Part shown: one piece after another, positions 1 to 8,099 of the stretch
Position numbering within the stretch: the stretch's first letter is position 1
How the letters are laid out: each line of letters begins with the position of its first letter
Assembly (NCBI GenBank): GCA_002155105.1
Contig: MUZD01000001.1
Location: 558,001-622,000 of the forward strand
Reading direction: 5' to 3'
DNA from: Sedimentibacter sp. SX930
GTDB lineage: Bacteria > Bacillota > Bacilli > Lactobacillales > Aerococcaceae
DNA: 64,000 nt
Program-made: the position numbers and the translations under genes
Notes under the pieces: generated by a model
Database searches by the model: none
What the model was told of the DNA's origin: nothing
Seen by the model: the letters and a program-made list of their open reading frames with translations, nothing else

Positions 1-429
1 GCGTTTGTCCTGACGCTCCAGAGCAGGGAGCAGCATATCCGCCGCGAAAAAGCGACTTCCTATATGAGTTCGAACCAAGCCTTGAATGCCTTGGCCTCCG
101 CCGTCTGCATGGCAGCCCTCGGGAAACAGGGTGTCCAGGAAATGGCGCAACTGAACGTCGACAAAGCGGCTTATCTTGCCCAAGCTTTGCAGGATAAAGG
201 CTTCGCGATCCTGAACCAGTCGCCGTTCTTCAATGAGTTCGTCATCGATCTGCCTTTCCCGGCCGAAGAAGCCAACCGCGCTCTGCTGGAGGCGGGCATC
301 ATCGGCGGCTACAGCTTGGCGGAAACCTATAAAAAACCAAATCAATTGTTGGTTTGTGCCACCGAAAAACGCACGAAGGAAGAAATCGACCGATTCATTG
401 CGGTATTGGAGGGTATGAATCATGCGTAA
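1..429 (+). CDS. gcvPA: Glycine dehydrogenase (decarboxylating) subunit 1, C-terminal part
   Basis: The frame is open from the first base of the window, so the gene begins upstream; only about 142 C-terminal residues are present. The opening residues ([20 protein letters not shown]) match the region of the P-protein alpha subunit near the end of its PLP-fold domain. With subunit 2 it forms the glycine-cleavage P protein, which decarboxylates glycine and loads the aminomethyl group on the lipoyl H protein. The stop lies inside the next gene (8-nt overlap), a translationally coupled arrangement typical of gcvPA-gcvPB. The PLP lysine belongs to the partner subunit in this two-gene form. Confidence 0.93.
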   Translation, partial: AFVLTLQSREQHIRREKATSYMSSNQALNALASAVCMAALGKQGVQEMAQLNVDKAAYLAQALQDKGFAILNQSPFFNEFVIDLPFPAEEANRALLEAGIIGGYSLAETYKKPNQLLVCATEKRTKEEIDRFIAVLEGMNHA

Positions 430-1870
430 AACGAAAAATGTGATCTTTGAATTAAGCCGTCCGGGTCGCGTCGGCTACAGCTTGCCGAAGAGCGATGTCC
501 CGAAAACGGACTTCAAAGCCAGACTGCCGGAGCATCTCGTCCGCAAACAACCTGCAGAACTGCCTGAAATCAGCGAACTGCAGCTGATGCGCCATTACAC
601 CAACCTTTCCCAGGACAACTTCGGTGTGGAAAACGGCTTTTATCCGCTGGGTTCCTGCACAATGAAATACAATCCGAAAATCAATGAGGTGACCGCCCGC
701 TTGGACGGCTTCGCCAATATCCATCCTTATCAACCGGTGGAGACCGTCCAAGGCGCGTTGCAGTTGATGCATGAGTTGCAGGAAGATCTGGCCGTCATCA
801 CCGGCATGGACGACGTTTCCCTGCAACCGGCAGCCGGTGCGCACGGCGAATGGACCGGCCTCATGATGGTGCGTGCTTACCATGAAAAGAATGGCGATCT
901 CCAGCGCACGAAGGTTTTCGTGCCGGATAGTGCCCATGGAACCAACCCATCCAGTGCCCATATCGCGGGGTTCGATGTGGTAAGCATCCCATCGACCGCT
1001 GAAGGTTTGGTCGATCTCGAAGCCTTGCGCAATGCAGTTGATGACCAGACTGCCGCCTTGATGCTGACGAATCCGAATACGCTTGGCCTGTTCGAACGCG
1101 ACATCGTTCAGATCGCGGAAATCATCCATGGAGCCGGAGGATTGCTTTATTACGACGGAGCGAACCTGAACGCCATCCTCAGCAAAACGACGCCGGGCAC
1201 GATGGGCTTCGATATCGTCCATTTGAATCTGCACAAGACCTTCAGCACGCCGCATGGCGGCGGCGGACCGGGAGCCGGTCCGGTAGGCGTAAAAGCACAT
1301 ATCAAGGAGTTCCTGCCGATCCCGAGAGTGGAAAAGACGGAAGATGGCTATGTGCTTAACAGCAATCATCCCGCTTCAATCGGCCCGGTCAAAGGCTATT
1401 ACGGCAACTTCGGCGTCCTGGTGCGGGCCTACACCTACATCCGCACGATGGGTCCGGTCGGCTTGCGCAAAGTTTCCGAGAGCGCTGTGCTGCATGCCAA
1501 TTATCTGCGCAAGCTTCTCGAAAATGATTTTGACACGCCGTACCCGGTCATCTGCAAGCATGAATTCGTCCTCTCAGGAAACCGCCAGAAGAAAGGCGGC
1601 GTAAGGACTTTGGATATGGCCAAACGCTTGCTGGATTACGGTTATTACGCTCCGACCGTCTATTTCCCGCTGATCGTCGAGGAAGCCTTGATGATCGAAC
1701 CGACGGAAACCGAGAGCAAAGAAACGCTCGATGACTTCGCGGCCGCGCTGATCGCAATCGCCCGCGAAGCTGCCGAAACGCCTGAAACCGTCACCCAAGC
1801 GCCGCATCATACATCGGTCAGACGACTGGATGAAGTGCGCGCCGCTAGGGTGATCAAGGTGAAATACTGA
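422..1870 (+). CDS. gcvPB: Glycine dehydrogenase (decarboxylating) subunit 2
   Basis: This 482-residue protein has the usual length of the beta subunit of two-gene P proteins. The PLP-binding lysine is in the [17 protein letters not shown] segment (K272 by count), followed by the glycine-rich loop of the family. The N-terminal half carries the [10 protein letters not shown] motif near residue 77. The start overlaps the end of gcvPA. A strong hairpin follows the stop, so gcvPB ends its transcription unit. No gcvT or gcvH gene is in the window; they may lie upstream. Identification is secure from the motifs and the pairing. Confidence 0.96.
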   Translation: MRKTKNVIFELSRPGRVGYSLPKSDVPKTDFKARLPEHLVRKQPAELPEISELQLMRHYTNLSQDNFGVENGFYPLGSCTMKYNPKINEVTARLDGFANIHPYQPVETVQGALQLMHELQEDLAVITGMDDVSLQPAAGAHGEWTGLMMVRAYHEKNGDLQRTKVFVPDSAHGTNPSSAHIAGFDVVSIPSTAEGLVDLEALRNAVDDQTAALMLTNPNTLGLFERDIVQIAEIIHGAGGLLYYDGANLNAILSKTTPGTMGFDIVHLNLHKTFSTPHGGGGPGAGPVGVKAHIKEFLPIPRVEKTEDGYVLNSNHPASIGPVKGYYGNFGVLVRAYTYIRTMGPVGLRKVSESAVLHANYLRKLLENDFDTPYPVICKHEFVLSGNRQKKGGVRTLDMAKRLLDYGYYAPTVYFPLIVEEALMIEPTETESKETLDDFAAALIAIAREAAETPETVTQAPHHTSVRRLDEVRAARVIKVKY

Positions 1871-1886
1871 TTTATTTTCATAAAGA

Positions 1887-1934
1887 GAACAGCCCCCGAT
1901 TATCCATTGATTAATGGATCGGCGGGGGCTGTTC
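1887..1934. terminator. Bidirectional intrinsic terminator between gcvPB and the convergent gene
   Basis: Perfect 12-bp arms (GAACAGCCCCCG at 1887-1898 and its complement at 1923-1934) enclose a second short stem ATCCAT/ATGGAT. The hairpin separates two converging genes and can serve both. The T-tract is weak on the plus side. Confidence 0.75.
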
Positions 1935-1950
1935 GTTGTCTGCGCAGTGA

Positions 1951-2280
1951 TTATTGTGCGACAGTCTGTTCCAGCAACAGGTTCATGTTCAGGAAGCCGC
2001 GCTCGCTTTTCAGTTGGAAAGCGTGCTTAGTGGCGTTGAAGTCAACGACATTGTCGCTGTCGAGGAAAACCAGTGCCCATTTTTGAGCAGGAACAGGTCC
2101 GATGTTCGTTTCGATTACGGCATCGTATTCCGCCATTCCGGCATCATTGACCTTCAGCATGAAAATACCGGTGCTCGGGCAGCCGCAATCTTCACCGACT
2201 GCATAGAACAGGCTGATGTCCTTAAGGTCGTAACGTTTTTGGATTTCCGCGATGGCGGAATCGGTAAAAGTGAATTTCAT
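1951..2280 (-). CDS. HesB/IscA-like iron-sulfur biosynthesis family protein
   Basis: The start is the ATG at 2280, preceded by AAAGGGA; this gives 109 residues, the size of small Firmicutes proteins of the Fe-S biosynthesis (HesB/IscA-like) fold. An EDCGCPSTG segment at residues 30-38 holds a CxC pair (C32, C34). The classical IscA set of one Cys plus a C-terminal CxC is not present, so scaffold or carrier activity cannot be assumed. Proteins of this kind are common as stand-alone genes in lactic acid bacteria. It is convergent with gcvPB. Family assignment is likely; function is unknown. Confidence 0.7.
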   Translation of the reverse strand: MKFTFTDSAIAEIQKRYDLKDISLFYAVGEDCGCPSTGIFMLKVNDAGMAEYDAVIETNIGPVPAQKWALVFLDSDNVVDFNATKHAFQLKSERGFLNMNLLLEQTVAQ

Positions 2281-2395
2281 AATATAATCCCTTTCTTTCT
2301 GTATGTTAACCGCAAGTGACCGTTCGGGGAAACTGCCTATCCGGTTGTGTATTCTTACTATAAGTATACGACATATGGCCCAAAAAACAAGAAAA

Positions 2396-2419
2396 GCCAT
2401 CTTCCGGATGGAGGATGGC
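2396..2419 (-). terminator. Intrinsic terminator downstream of the DedA gene
   Basis: Read on the minus strand, a GCCATC/GATGGC stem with an inner TCC/GGA extension is followed by a T-rich tail of TTTTC and a further run of six T. It lies 8 nt after the DedA stop codon. Confidence 0.65.
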
Positions 2420-2427
2420 CAGGCTTG

Positions 2428-3024
2428 TCAGTCTGTTTTAACAGGCTGTTTTCGTTTGCGGATATACCAAATGATGACGGCAATCCCGATAATAGCGATG
2501 ATCACGTAGGCGATGTTGGAATAGATATCCATATAATGGACAATCGTTTCCCACTGCGAGCCGACAGCCGCGCCCAGATAGATCAGGACTGTGTTCCAGA
2601 TGACGGTTCCGATAGTCGTGAACAGAAGGAAAAGACCGAAGTTCATGTTCGCCATTCCGGCTGGTAAAGAGATCAAGCTCCTGATCAAAGGCACGAAGCG
2701 GCAGAAGAAAACCGTCCAGAAGCCATAGCGATCGAACCAAGAATCTGCTTTGTGGATATCAGCATGCGTGATGCGCAGGATGTTGCCGTACTTGTCGACG
2801 ATTTTGTCCAGTCTTTCGACATCCAATAAGGTACCGAGACCATAAAGAATCGCAGCCCCGACGACTGCACCGATTGTGGCAGCGACAATCATCAAGGGGA
2901 TATTGAGCTCCGTAGTGGTTGTCATAAAACCGCCAAAAGTCAAAATGACTTCAGAAGGGATCGGCGGAAAAAGATTTTCGATCATAATCAAAAATGCTAC
3001 GCCGAAGTAGCCAAATTGCTCCAT
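2428..3024 (-). CDS. DedA family membrane protein
   Basis: This is a polytopic protein of 198 residues counted from the ATG at 3024. Family signatures are present: ENLFPPIPSE at residues 16-25 and FFCRFVPLIRSLISLPAG near residues 109-126, the conserved region with the membrane-facing arginines. DedA/SNARE-associated proteins act as proton-dependent flippases or transporters for undecaprenyl phosphate and other lipids. The start is unusual. The ATG at 3024 has no ribosome site at a proper distance, whereas AGAGGAG lies about 9 nt before an in-frame ATC at 3048, and the intervening codons (IEAWIQSI) look like the usual DedA N-terminus. The true start may therefore be non-canonical. Confidence 0.9.
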   Translation of the reverse strand: MEQFGYFGVAFLIMIENLFPPIPSEVILTFGGFMTTTTELNIPLMIVAATIGAVVGAAILYGLGTLLDVERLDKIVDKYGNILRITHADIHKADSWFDRYGFWTVFFCRFVPLIRSLISLPAGMANMNFGLFLLFTTIGTVIWNTVLIYLGAAVGSQWETIVHYMDIYSNIAYVIIAIIGIAVIIWYIRKRKQPVKTD

Positions 3025-3222
3025 AATGCTTTGAATCCAAGCTTCGATAGTGATTCACTCCTCTAAAAATAGTTCTATATTATTCCAATGTTCTAATCTA
3101 ACTATACACGAAGCACCGGCATTTTCAATTTATTTTGAACATTCTTAAGAAAATCCTATCAGAAATTGAAGTCAGAATCATGCCCACAACCTGTTCCAAC
3201 GTGTGTCCTTCGAATCGTTCTT

Positions 3223-3251
3223 TTTACATCGATAGGCAACTTTGGTAGAAT
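3223..3251 (+). promoter_or_regulatory. Sigma-A promoter for the chromate-type transporter pair
   Basis: TTTACA at 3223-3228 and TAGAAT at 3246-3251 are separated by 17 bp, about 45 nt upstream of the first transporter start. Confidence 0.6.
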
Positions 3252-3295
3252 CAAAAGTATATGAGTTGAAATTGAAGAAGAGGTGGGGAGAAACT

Positions 3296-3874
3296 TTGGC
3301 AAATAAAGAAAAATCAGCCCAGTTGTTTTGGACGCTGTTCAAATCAACGTTTGTGCTGAGCGCATTCACATTCGGCGGCGGCTACGTGATCGTGCCGTTG
3401 ATGCAAAAGAAATTCGTGGAAGAACTCAAGTGGATCGAGGCGGACGAGATGCTGGATCTGGTCGCTTTGGGGCAGTCCGCTCCGGGTGCGATCGCCGTCA
3501 ATACGTCCATTCTGATCGGCTACCGGATGGCGGGATTTTTTGGTGCTTTGGTGACGGTTTTCGGGACAGTTACGCCGCCGCTTATCATCATCACGCTCAT
3601 TTCCTATTTTTACATGAATTTCCGTGAAAATCCGATTGTGGATGCTTTGATGATCGGGATGCAGGCCGGTGTGGCTGCGGTCATCGTCAATGTCGTCATC
3701 GGCATGGTCAGTGGCGTCGTCAAACAACGGGACATCATCAACACCTTGTTGTTGATTTCAGCATTCATAGCTTCTTACTTTTTTGATGTCCACGTAGTCC
3801 TGATCATTTTCCTGGCCGGGCTGATCGGTTTCATCAACTTGAGCTACCGCGCGAAGATGGGGGTGGGCAAATGA
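3296..3874 (+). CDS. Chromate transporter family protein, first subunit (short CHR)
   Basis: The start chosen is TTG at 3296, which has AGGTGGGGAG just upstream; an earlier in-frame ATG at 3242 has no such site. The protein has about 192 residues, one CHR domain, half the size of long ChrA. Family motifs are FTFGGGYVIVPLM near the N-terminus and GQSAPGAIAVNTSILIGYRMAGFFGAL. Several hydrophobic segments follow. It overlaps the next CHR gene by 4 nt, the standard arrangement for short CHR pairs, in which the two products form one antiparallel transporter. Substrate is not certain: many such pairs have no proven chromate role. Confidence 0.9.
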   Translation: MANKEKSAQLFWTLFKSTFVLSAFTFGGGYVIVPLMQKKFVEELKWIEADEMLDLVALGQSAPGAIAVNTSILIGYRMAGFFGALVTVFGTVTPPLIIITLISYFYMNFRENPIVDALMIGMQAGVAAVIVNVVIGMVSGVVKQRDIINTLLLISAFIASYFFDVHVVLIIFLAGLIGFINLSYRAKMGVGK

Positions 3875-4434
3875 TCTATCTTCAATTATTCTGGTCTTTT
3901 TTCCAGATCGGCTTATTCACGATCGGCGGGGGCTATGCTTCCTTGCCGCTGATTCGGGATGAAATCGTCACGAATCAGGGCTGGCTCACGATGCAGGAAT
4001 ACACGGACATCATCACGATATCGCAGATCACCCCGGGTCCGATCGCCATCAATTCGGCGACTTTCGTCGGGACAAAAGTGGGTGGTTTCGCCGGCGCAAT
4101 TGTCGCGACACTCGGTACGGTCACGCCTTCGATCATCCTTTCGCTGATTCTGGCATGGGCCTACTACAAGTACCGCGACATCAAAATCATGCAGGGAATC
4201 CTCGGCGGGCTCCGTCCGGCAGTCGTGGCTTTGATTGCTGCGGCTGGACTGGCGCTCTTTGTGGCAGCCTTATTCCAATCCGGCGGGACAGCCATCGGTG
4301 GGATCACCATCAATTTCCTCGCGGTGGCAATCTTCCTTGCGGCACTGTACGCGCTCCGGACCACTAAAATCGATTCGATCTGGCTGATACTCGTATCGGG
4401 AGCCGTGAGCATCCTCTTCCATTTATTCAGCTGA
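3871..4434 (+). CDS. Chromate transporter family protein, second subunit (short CHR)
   Basis: This 187-residue CHR-domain protein has FTIGGGYASLPLIRDEI at its N-terminus and QITPGPIAINSATFVGTKVGGFAGA, the same motifs as its partner. Its ATG lies inside the ATGA overlap with the upstream gene, indicating coupled translation and a two-component transporter. A TATAAT-like hexamer directly after the stop (4442-4447) could start a separate transcript for the following gene. Confidence 0.9.
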   Translation: MIYLQLFWSFFQIGLFTIGGGYASLPLIRDEIVTNQGWLTMQEYTDIITISQITPGPIAINSATFVGTKVGGFAGAIVATLGTVTPSIILSLILAWAYYKYRDIKIMQGILGGLRPAVVALIAAAGLALFVAALFQSGGTAIGGITINFLAVAIFLAALYALRTTKIDSIWLILVSGAVSILFHLFS

Positions 4435-4488
4435 CAGGGTGTATAATGAAAAAATAGCACATTCACTTCGTCAAGAAAGGAACTTGTC

Positions 4489-5061
4489 ATGACGTCAAAC
4501 CATACAGGTAAAGAGCTTCAGTCTAAAAAGAATCTGCCTAAGAAGTGGCACGGCCTGAAGCCATCACGTTTCGCAAAGTACCGCAGTTGGATCAACAGCG
4601 GCAGCCCAGGGATCTGCGGAACGTATTGCAGCGCCGTGCTGGTACATGATGCGGTTCTGCAGAAATACAAGCATTCCCTTGATAAAGATACGTTGCTGGC
4701 AGGTTTGCTGACGGTCGTTGACGAATTTCTGCCCTACAAAGGAACGTTTTTCTGGGATGTGCAGCACGGCCTGAAAGTCTTGCTGGCAGATATTCCGGAT
4801 TGGACCGTGAAGTCGGGCCTCATCACGGAAAAAATCGTTCCGGCGTTGTTGGATCGCCCGGATCCGGTGCCTGTCATAGTGGGAACGACGCGTCTATTCA
4901 ACAGCAAGTACAAGAACCATTGGGTGGTCGTCTATGCTTACGGCTACAACGAAGACGGCAAGCTTTTCTATAAAGCTTACGATAACCATGGCCGCTACCA
5001 GGCCATTTTGCCGGCATCGCAGACGATCGGGTGTGTTTGGTTGGAAGAAAGAAAAAAATAA
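4489..5061 (+). CDS. Protein with papain-like (peptidase C39-like) features
   Basis: This 190-residue soluble protein has no signal peptide. The layout resembles C39-like cysteine peptidases: a GICGTYCSAVLVHD segment with Cys43 and Cys47, then NHWVVVYAYGYNEDG with His144, then YDNHGRY with Asp165. This Cys-His-Asp order fits a papain-fold triad, but the assignment comes from motif shape only. The start is supported by AAGAAAGGAA upstream. The gene lies 34 nt before glutathione reductase and is probably cotranscribed with it, which hints at thiol or stress physiology. It could equally be an inactive member of the fold. Confidence 0.6.
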   Translation: MTSNHTGKELQSKKNLPKKWHGLKPSRFAKYRSWINSGSPGICGTYCSAVLVHDAVLQKYKHSLDKDTLLAGLLTVVDEFLPYKGTFFWDVQHGLKVLLADIPDWTVKSGLITEKIVPALLDRPDPVPVIVGTTRLFNSKYKNHWVVVYAYGYNEDGKLFYKAYDNHGRYQAILPASQTIGCVWLEERKK

Positions 5062-5095
5062 TTGAGAATACTATAGATAGTAACGGAGGAACAAA

Positions 5096-6445
5096 ATGAG
5101 GGAATACGATTTTATCGCCATCGGAGGCGGCAGCGGCGGCATCGCAACGATGAACCGTGCGTCAGAATATGGTGCCAAAACAGCTGTTATTGAAGGGAAA
5201 TTATTGGGGGGAACCTGCGTGAACATCGGTTGCGTACCGAAAAAAATCATGTGGTATGCGTCCCAAATATCCGAGGCGATCCACAAATACGGACCGGATT
5301 ATGGGTTCGATATAGGCGCGCACAAAATCGACTTCCCGACCTTATTGAAGAACCGGGATGCCTACGTCGAACGCTCCCGCAACTCCTATCAAGCCGGATT
5401 CGAACGCCGCAATGTCAATGTGATCGAAGGCTTCGCCAAATTCGTCGACAACCATACCGTTGAAGTGAACGGAGAGCTGATCCGCTCCAAGCACATCCTG
5501 ATTGCGACCGGCGCAAAACCGATCCGTCCACGGATTCCTGGAGCAAAGCTCGGCGACGTATCCGATACGTTCTTCGAATGGACAGAATTACCGGAAAAAG
5601 TCGCTGTCGTCGGTGCGGGTTACATTGCCATCGAATTGGCCGGCGTGCTGCATAATTTGGGCGTGGATACACATCTGTATGTCCGTTACGACACGCCATT
5701 GCGCAAATACGATGACAGTATCATCGAAGGCTTGATGCAGGAAATCGAAAAAGACGGTCCGACGCTGCACACACATGCTGTCTCAAAAGCAGTCGAAAAG
5801 AATGCGGACGGTACTTTGACGCTGCATCTTGAGGACGGTAGATCGGAAATTTTCGATAAAATCATCTGGGCGATCGGCCGGACCGCCAACATAGACGGTT
5901 TAAACATCGAAGCGACGGATGTGAAAGTCAGCGACAAAAAATTCATCATCGTCGACGAGTACGAGAATAGCTCAGTTGACGGCATCTACGCGGTAGGGGA
6001 CGTAACCGGCAAGAACATGCTGACGCCTGTTGCGATCGCGGCTGGCCGCAGACTGTCGGAACGCCTATTCAACAACAAGCCGAATGAAAAACTGGACTAC
6101 GACAACATTCCAACCGTGATCTTCAGCCACCCGCCAATCGGCAGCATCGGATTGAGTGAAAAAGACGCTGTAGTGAAGTTTGGTGTGGATCAGGTGAAAG
6201 TATACAAGTCCACTTTTGCATCGATGTACACGGCCGTTACAGCCCATCGTCAGCTTGTGAAGATGAAACTGGTCTGTGTAGGAGAAAACGAGAAAGTAGT
6301 CGGACTCCACGGAATCGGCTATGGCGTCGATGAAATGATCCAAGGCTTTGCGGTTGCCATCAAAATGGGCGCCACCAAAGCCGACTTCGACAACACCGTA
6401 GCCATCCATCCGACTGGCGCGGAAGAATTCGTGACTATGAGATAG
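5096..6445 (+). CDS. gor: Glutathione-disulfide reductase
   Basis: At 449 residues it has the normal length of a class I flavoprotein disulfide reductase. The FAD motif GGGSGG is at residues 10-15 and the redox pair Cys41/Cys46 is in [14 protein letters not shown] second Rossmann motif ([13 protein letters not shown]) is near residue 170, followed by [12 protein letters not shown] with arginines that suit NADPH. The C-terminus has the catalytic HPTGAEE (His438). It reduces oxidised glutathione with NADPH. It follows the C39-like gene by 34 nt and has its own ribosome site (GGAGG). Glutathione reductase rather than dihydrolipoamide dehydrogenase is favoured by the NADPH-type arginines and the C-terminus. 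Confidence 0.92.
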   Translation: MREYDFIAIGGGSGGIATMNRASEYGAKTAVIEGKLLGGTCVNIGCVPKKIMWYASQISEAIHKYGPDYGFDIGAHKIDFPTLLKNRDAYVERSRNSYQAGFERRNVNVIEGFAKFVDNHTVEVNGELIRSKHILIATGAKPIRPRIPGAKLGDVSDTFFEWTELPEKVAVVGAGYIAIELAGVLHNLGVDTHLYVRYDTPLRKYDDSIIEGLMQEIEKDGPTLHTHAVSKAVEKNADGTLTLHLEDGRSEIFDKIIWAIGRTANIDGLNIEATDVKVSDKKFIIVDEYENSSVDGIYAVGDVTGKNMLTPVAIAAGRRLSERLFNNKPNEKLDYDNIPTVIFSHPPIGSIGLSEKDAVVKFGVDQVKVYKSTFASMYTAVTAHRQLVKMKLVCVGENEKVVGLHGIGYGVDEMIQGFAVAIKMGATKADFDNTVAIHPTGAEEFVTMR

Positions 6446-6485
6446 AGAGCGAGATGAATCCCGGGTAGAAATCGAGCATTAAGAG

Positions 6486-6527
6486 GACTAGCACAAAGCG
6501 GCCGCTTTTTGGTCGCTTGACCTAGTC
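6486..6527. repeat. Imperfect inverted repeat downstream of gor
   Basis: Arms GACTAG (6486-6491) and CTAGTC (6522-6527) enclose AAGCGGCC and GGTCGCTT, which pair with one mismatch around a T-rich loop. It may terminate gor transcription, although there is no T-tract outside the stem. Confidence 0.4.
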
Positions 6528-6595
6528 AGCTTAGGCACAGATTTCTGGGATTCAGAACGCGTTTGATAGAGAGCGACAATTCGCGCGTCTCAACG

Positions 6596-6735
6596 CACGA
6601 GATAACCCGCCAAAACCATTTCGGCGGGCAAACTGAATACACTTTACCGTGAGATAGCCCGCCAAATGCATTTTGGCGGGCTATTTCTGACGATATCGAG
6701 GCCATATAGCCCGCCAAATCCCTTTTGGCGGGCTA
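6596..6735 (+). repeat. Three-hairpin repeat cluster A
   Basis: Three GC-rich hairpins are built on CCCGCCAAA/TTTGGCGGG: 6606-6628 (imperfect), 6654-6684 (perfect 13-nt arms, loop TGCAT) and 6707-6735 (12-nt arms). They are spaced about 50 bp apart. The word CACGAGAT precedes the first, and a close variant precedes the second. A degenerate half-unit follows near 6745. The same unit recurs at 7869-8002 and, inverted, at 50274-50401. The stretch 6446-6853 contains no credible gene. Confidence 0.85.
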
Positions 6736-6853
6736 AATGACCTACCGCCAAACAAAATAATCCGAACCACCCCAGGATCCAAATAAAAATTCATGAATGT
6801 GAAAAGCAATCACAGGGCCTTCGCGCATATTACATTCGAAAACAAAAATAGAG

Positions 6854-7759
6854 GTGAGTGCTATCGCGTACAAGGAACGAACAAAGTCAAAGCTTTTGAA
6901 CATTTACCAGGTATTATCTTCACGTATGCATTTGGCAAGCGACGACTACTATTATTATCTTAATTTACTAAAAGGATTCGAAGGGGAGAGGCGTTTCGAT
7001 GAATTTACTGAAAAACTGAAGGAGTTTTGCTTGATTCTTAATGATCTGCAATTGGAAATCAGGCGATCTTCTTTCCAAATCGATACCTTGCTGATCTTGT
7101 TTGACAGAATAATTTTGTTTGAGATAAAAAATTATGAAGGGGTGCATTATTGGGGCAAAGATAAATTAACCAAACTCAACGGAGTCGCTATGGAAGATCC
7201 CGCGTTGCAACTGCAGAAGACGCGGGTTCGGCTGGAATTGCTGCTGTCGGAATTGGGCTGTCAGATGAAAGTGGAGGCGTTAGTCGTATACGTCAATCCG
7301 GAATTCACGTTGTTGGGTGCTCCGGCCTATGAACAATTGCTGCTGCACAGCCAGATTCCTGGATATTTTGGGAATCTGCGTAGGGGTGCTGCACCGGCTG
7401 CAGAACAGATAAAATTAGCGGAATCACTTGTGAAATTACACAAACCAGATTACCCAAGCAAAATGCCAGAGTATCGCTACGACCAACTAAGTAAAGGAAT
7501 TCCTTGCACTGCATGCGGTGCTCTTCTGGAAACATTCAGCGGACATCGTCAATCATGCGCGAAGTGCGGAAAGAAAGTGAATGTCAAAAACGCAATCAAG
7601 ACCAGCGTTTCGGATTTTCGCTTGTTGTTTCCGAATGAACCAGTGACCTCAGCTCGAATGACGGATTGGTGCGGAATAGGACGGAGGGACCGAATTTTTC
7701 GGGTTTTGAGGGAGGAATATGCTGCTAAAGGAAGCGGAAATATGCGCTATTACGTATAG
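6854..7759 (+). CDS. NERD domain protein with C-terminal zinc ribbon
   Basis: This protein has 301 residues from the GTG at 6854; the ribosome site is weak, so the start is uncertain. Residues about 40-150 fit a nuclease-related domain (NERD): GFEGERRFDEF, then Asp77 in FQIDTLLI and Glu90-x-Lys92 in LFEIKNYEG, a D...ExK arrangement like restriction-type nucleases. The C-terminus has a zinc ribbon with Cys218, Cys221, Cys235 and Cys238. The coding sequence appears more AT-rich than its neighbours. Hairpin clusters lie on both sides in the same orientation, which may mean it arrived as a module. Role unknown; DNA or RNA processing is only a suggestion. Confidence 0.75.
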   Translation: MSAIAYKERTKSKLLNIYQVLSSRMHLASDDYYYYLNLLKGFEGERRFDEFTEKLKEFCLILNDLQLEIRRSSFQIDTLLILFDRIILFEIKNYEGVHYWGKDKLTKLNGVAMEDPALQLQKTRVRLELLLSELGCQMKVEALVVYVNPEFTLLGAPAYEQLLLHSQIPGYFGNLRRGAAPAAEQIKLAESLVKLHKPDYPSKMPEYRYDQLSKGIPCTACGALLETFSGHRQSCAKCGKKVNVKNAIKTSVSDFRLLFPNEPVTSARMTDWCGIGRRDRIFRVLREEYAAKGSGNMRYYV

Positions 7760-7868
7760 TATTGCAGGAAAAATTTCTGTGGAGGGGATAATCTGACTTG
7801 TATAGCTTGTTTATGGGCGAAGCCCCGCATTTATTCTGCATGGGAATTGAGTTTGGGCTCAAAACTAA

Positions 7869-8002
7869 CCCGCCAAAATCAATTTGGCGGGGAAAAACAG
7901 CTCCGAAAACCACGAGAAAACCCGCCGAAACCACTTCGGCGGGGAAAAACGCCCGCAGACTACACGAGATAGCCCGCCAAACGCATTTTGGCGGGCTATC
8001 TC
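7869..8002 (+). repeat. Three-hairpin repeat cluster B
   Basis: Hairpins lie at 7869-7891, 7921-7943 and 7966-8002; the last has perfect 16-nt arms (GAGATAGCCCGCCAAA and its complement) around CGCAT. The linkers contain GGGGAAAAAC and CACGAGAT. Units and linkers align with cluster C read on the opposite strand, so the whole element of about 135 bp is repeated, not just the palindromes. Apparent open frames across it come from the GC-rich repeat and are not genes. Confidence 0.85.
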
Positions 8003-8048
8003 GCCCCGAACCCACACCGACCCACGCGCCAGACCACCAGATCAAAAA

Positions 8049-8087
8049 GAAAACCCCGCCACGACCATAAGTCGCGACGGGGTTTTC
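8049..8087 (-). terminator. Intrinsic terminator of the P-type ATPase gene
   Basis: Ten-base arms GAAAACCCCG (8049-8058) and their complement (8078-8087) lie just after the stop codon on the minus strand and are followed by a T-rich tail. Confidence 0.8.
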
Positions 8088-8099
8088 CACTTATATTTA

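Noticed and set aside
452-1369. Long open frame on the strand opposite gcvPB
   Set aside because: It is fully antisense to a certain gene, has no ribosome site and resembles no protein; it results from the GC-rich third positions of gcvPB.
6606-6735. Regularly spaced palindromes considered as a CRISPR array
   Set aside because: Only three units, variable loops and arms, no unique spacers of equal length and no cas genes.
7725-8090. Overlapping short frames across cluster B encoding similar peptides (NHFGGEKRP-like words) that recur at cluster C
   Set aside because: The similarity comes from the repeated palindromes; no ribosome sites, and frames run on both strands.
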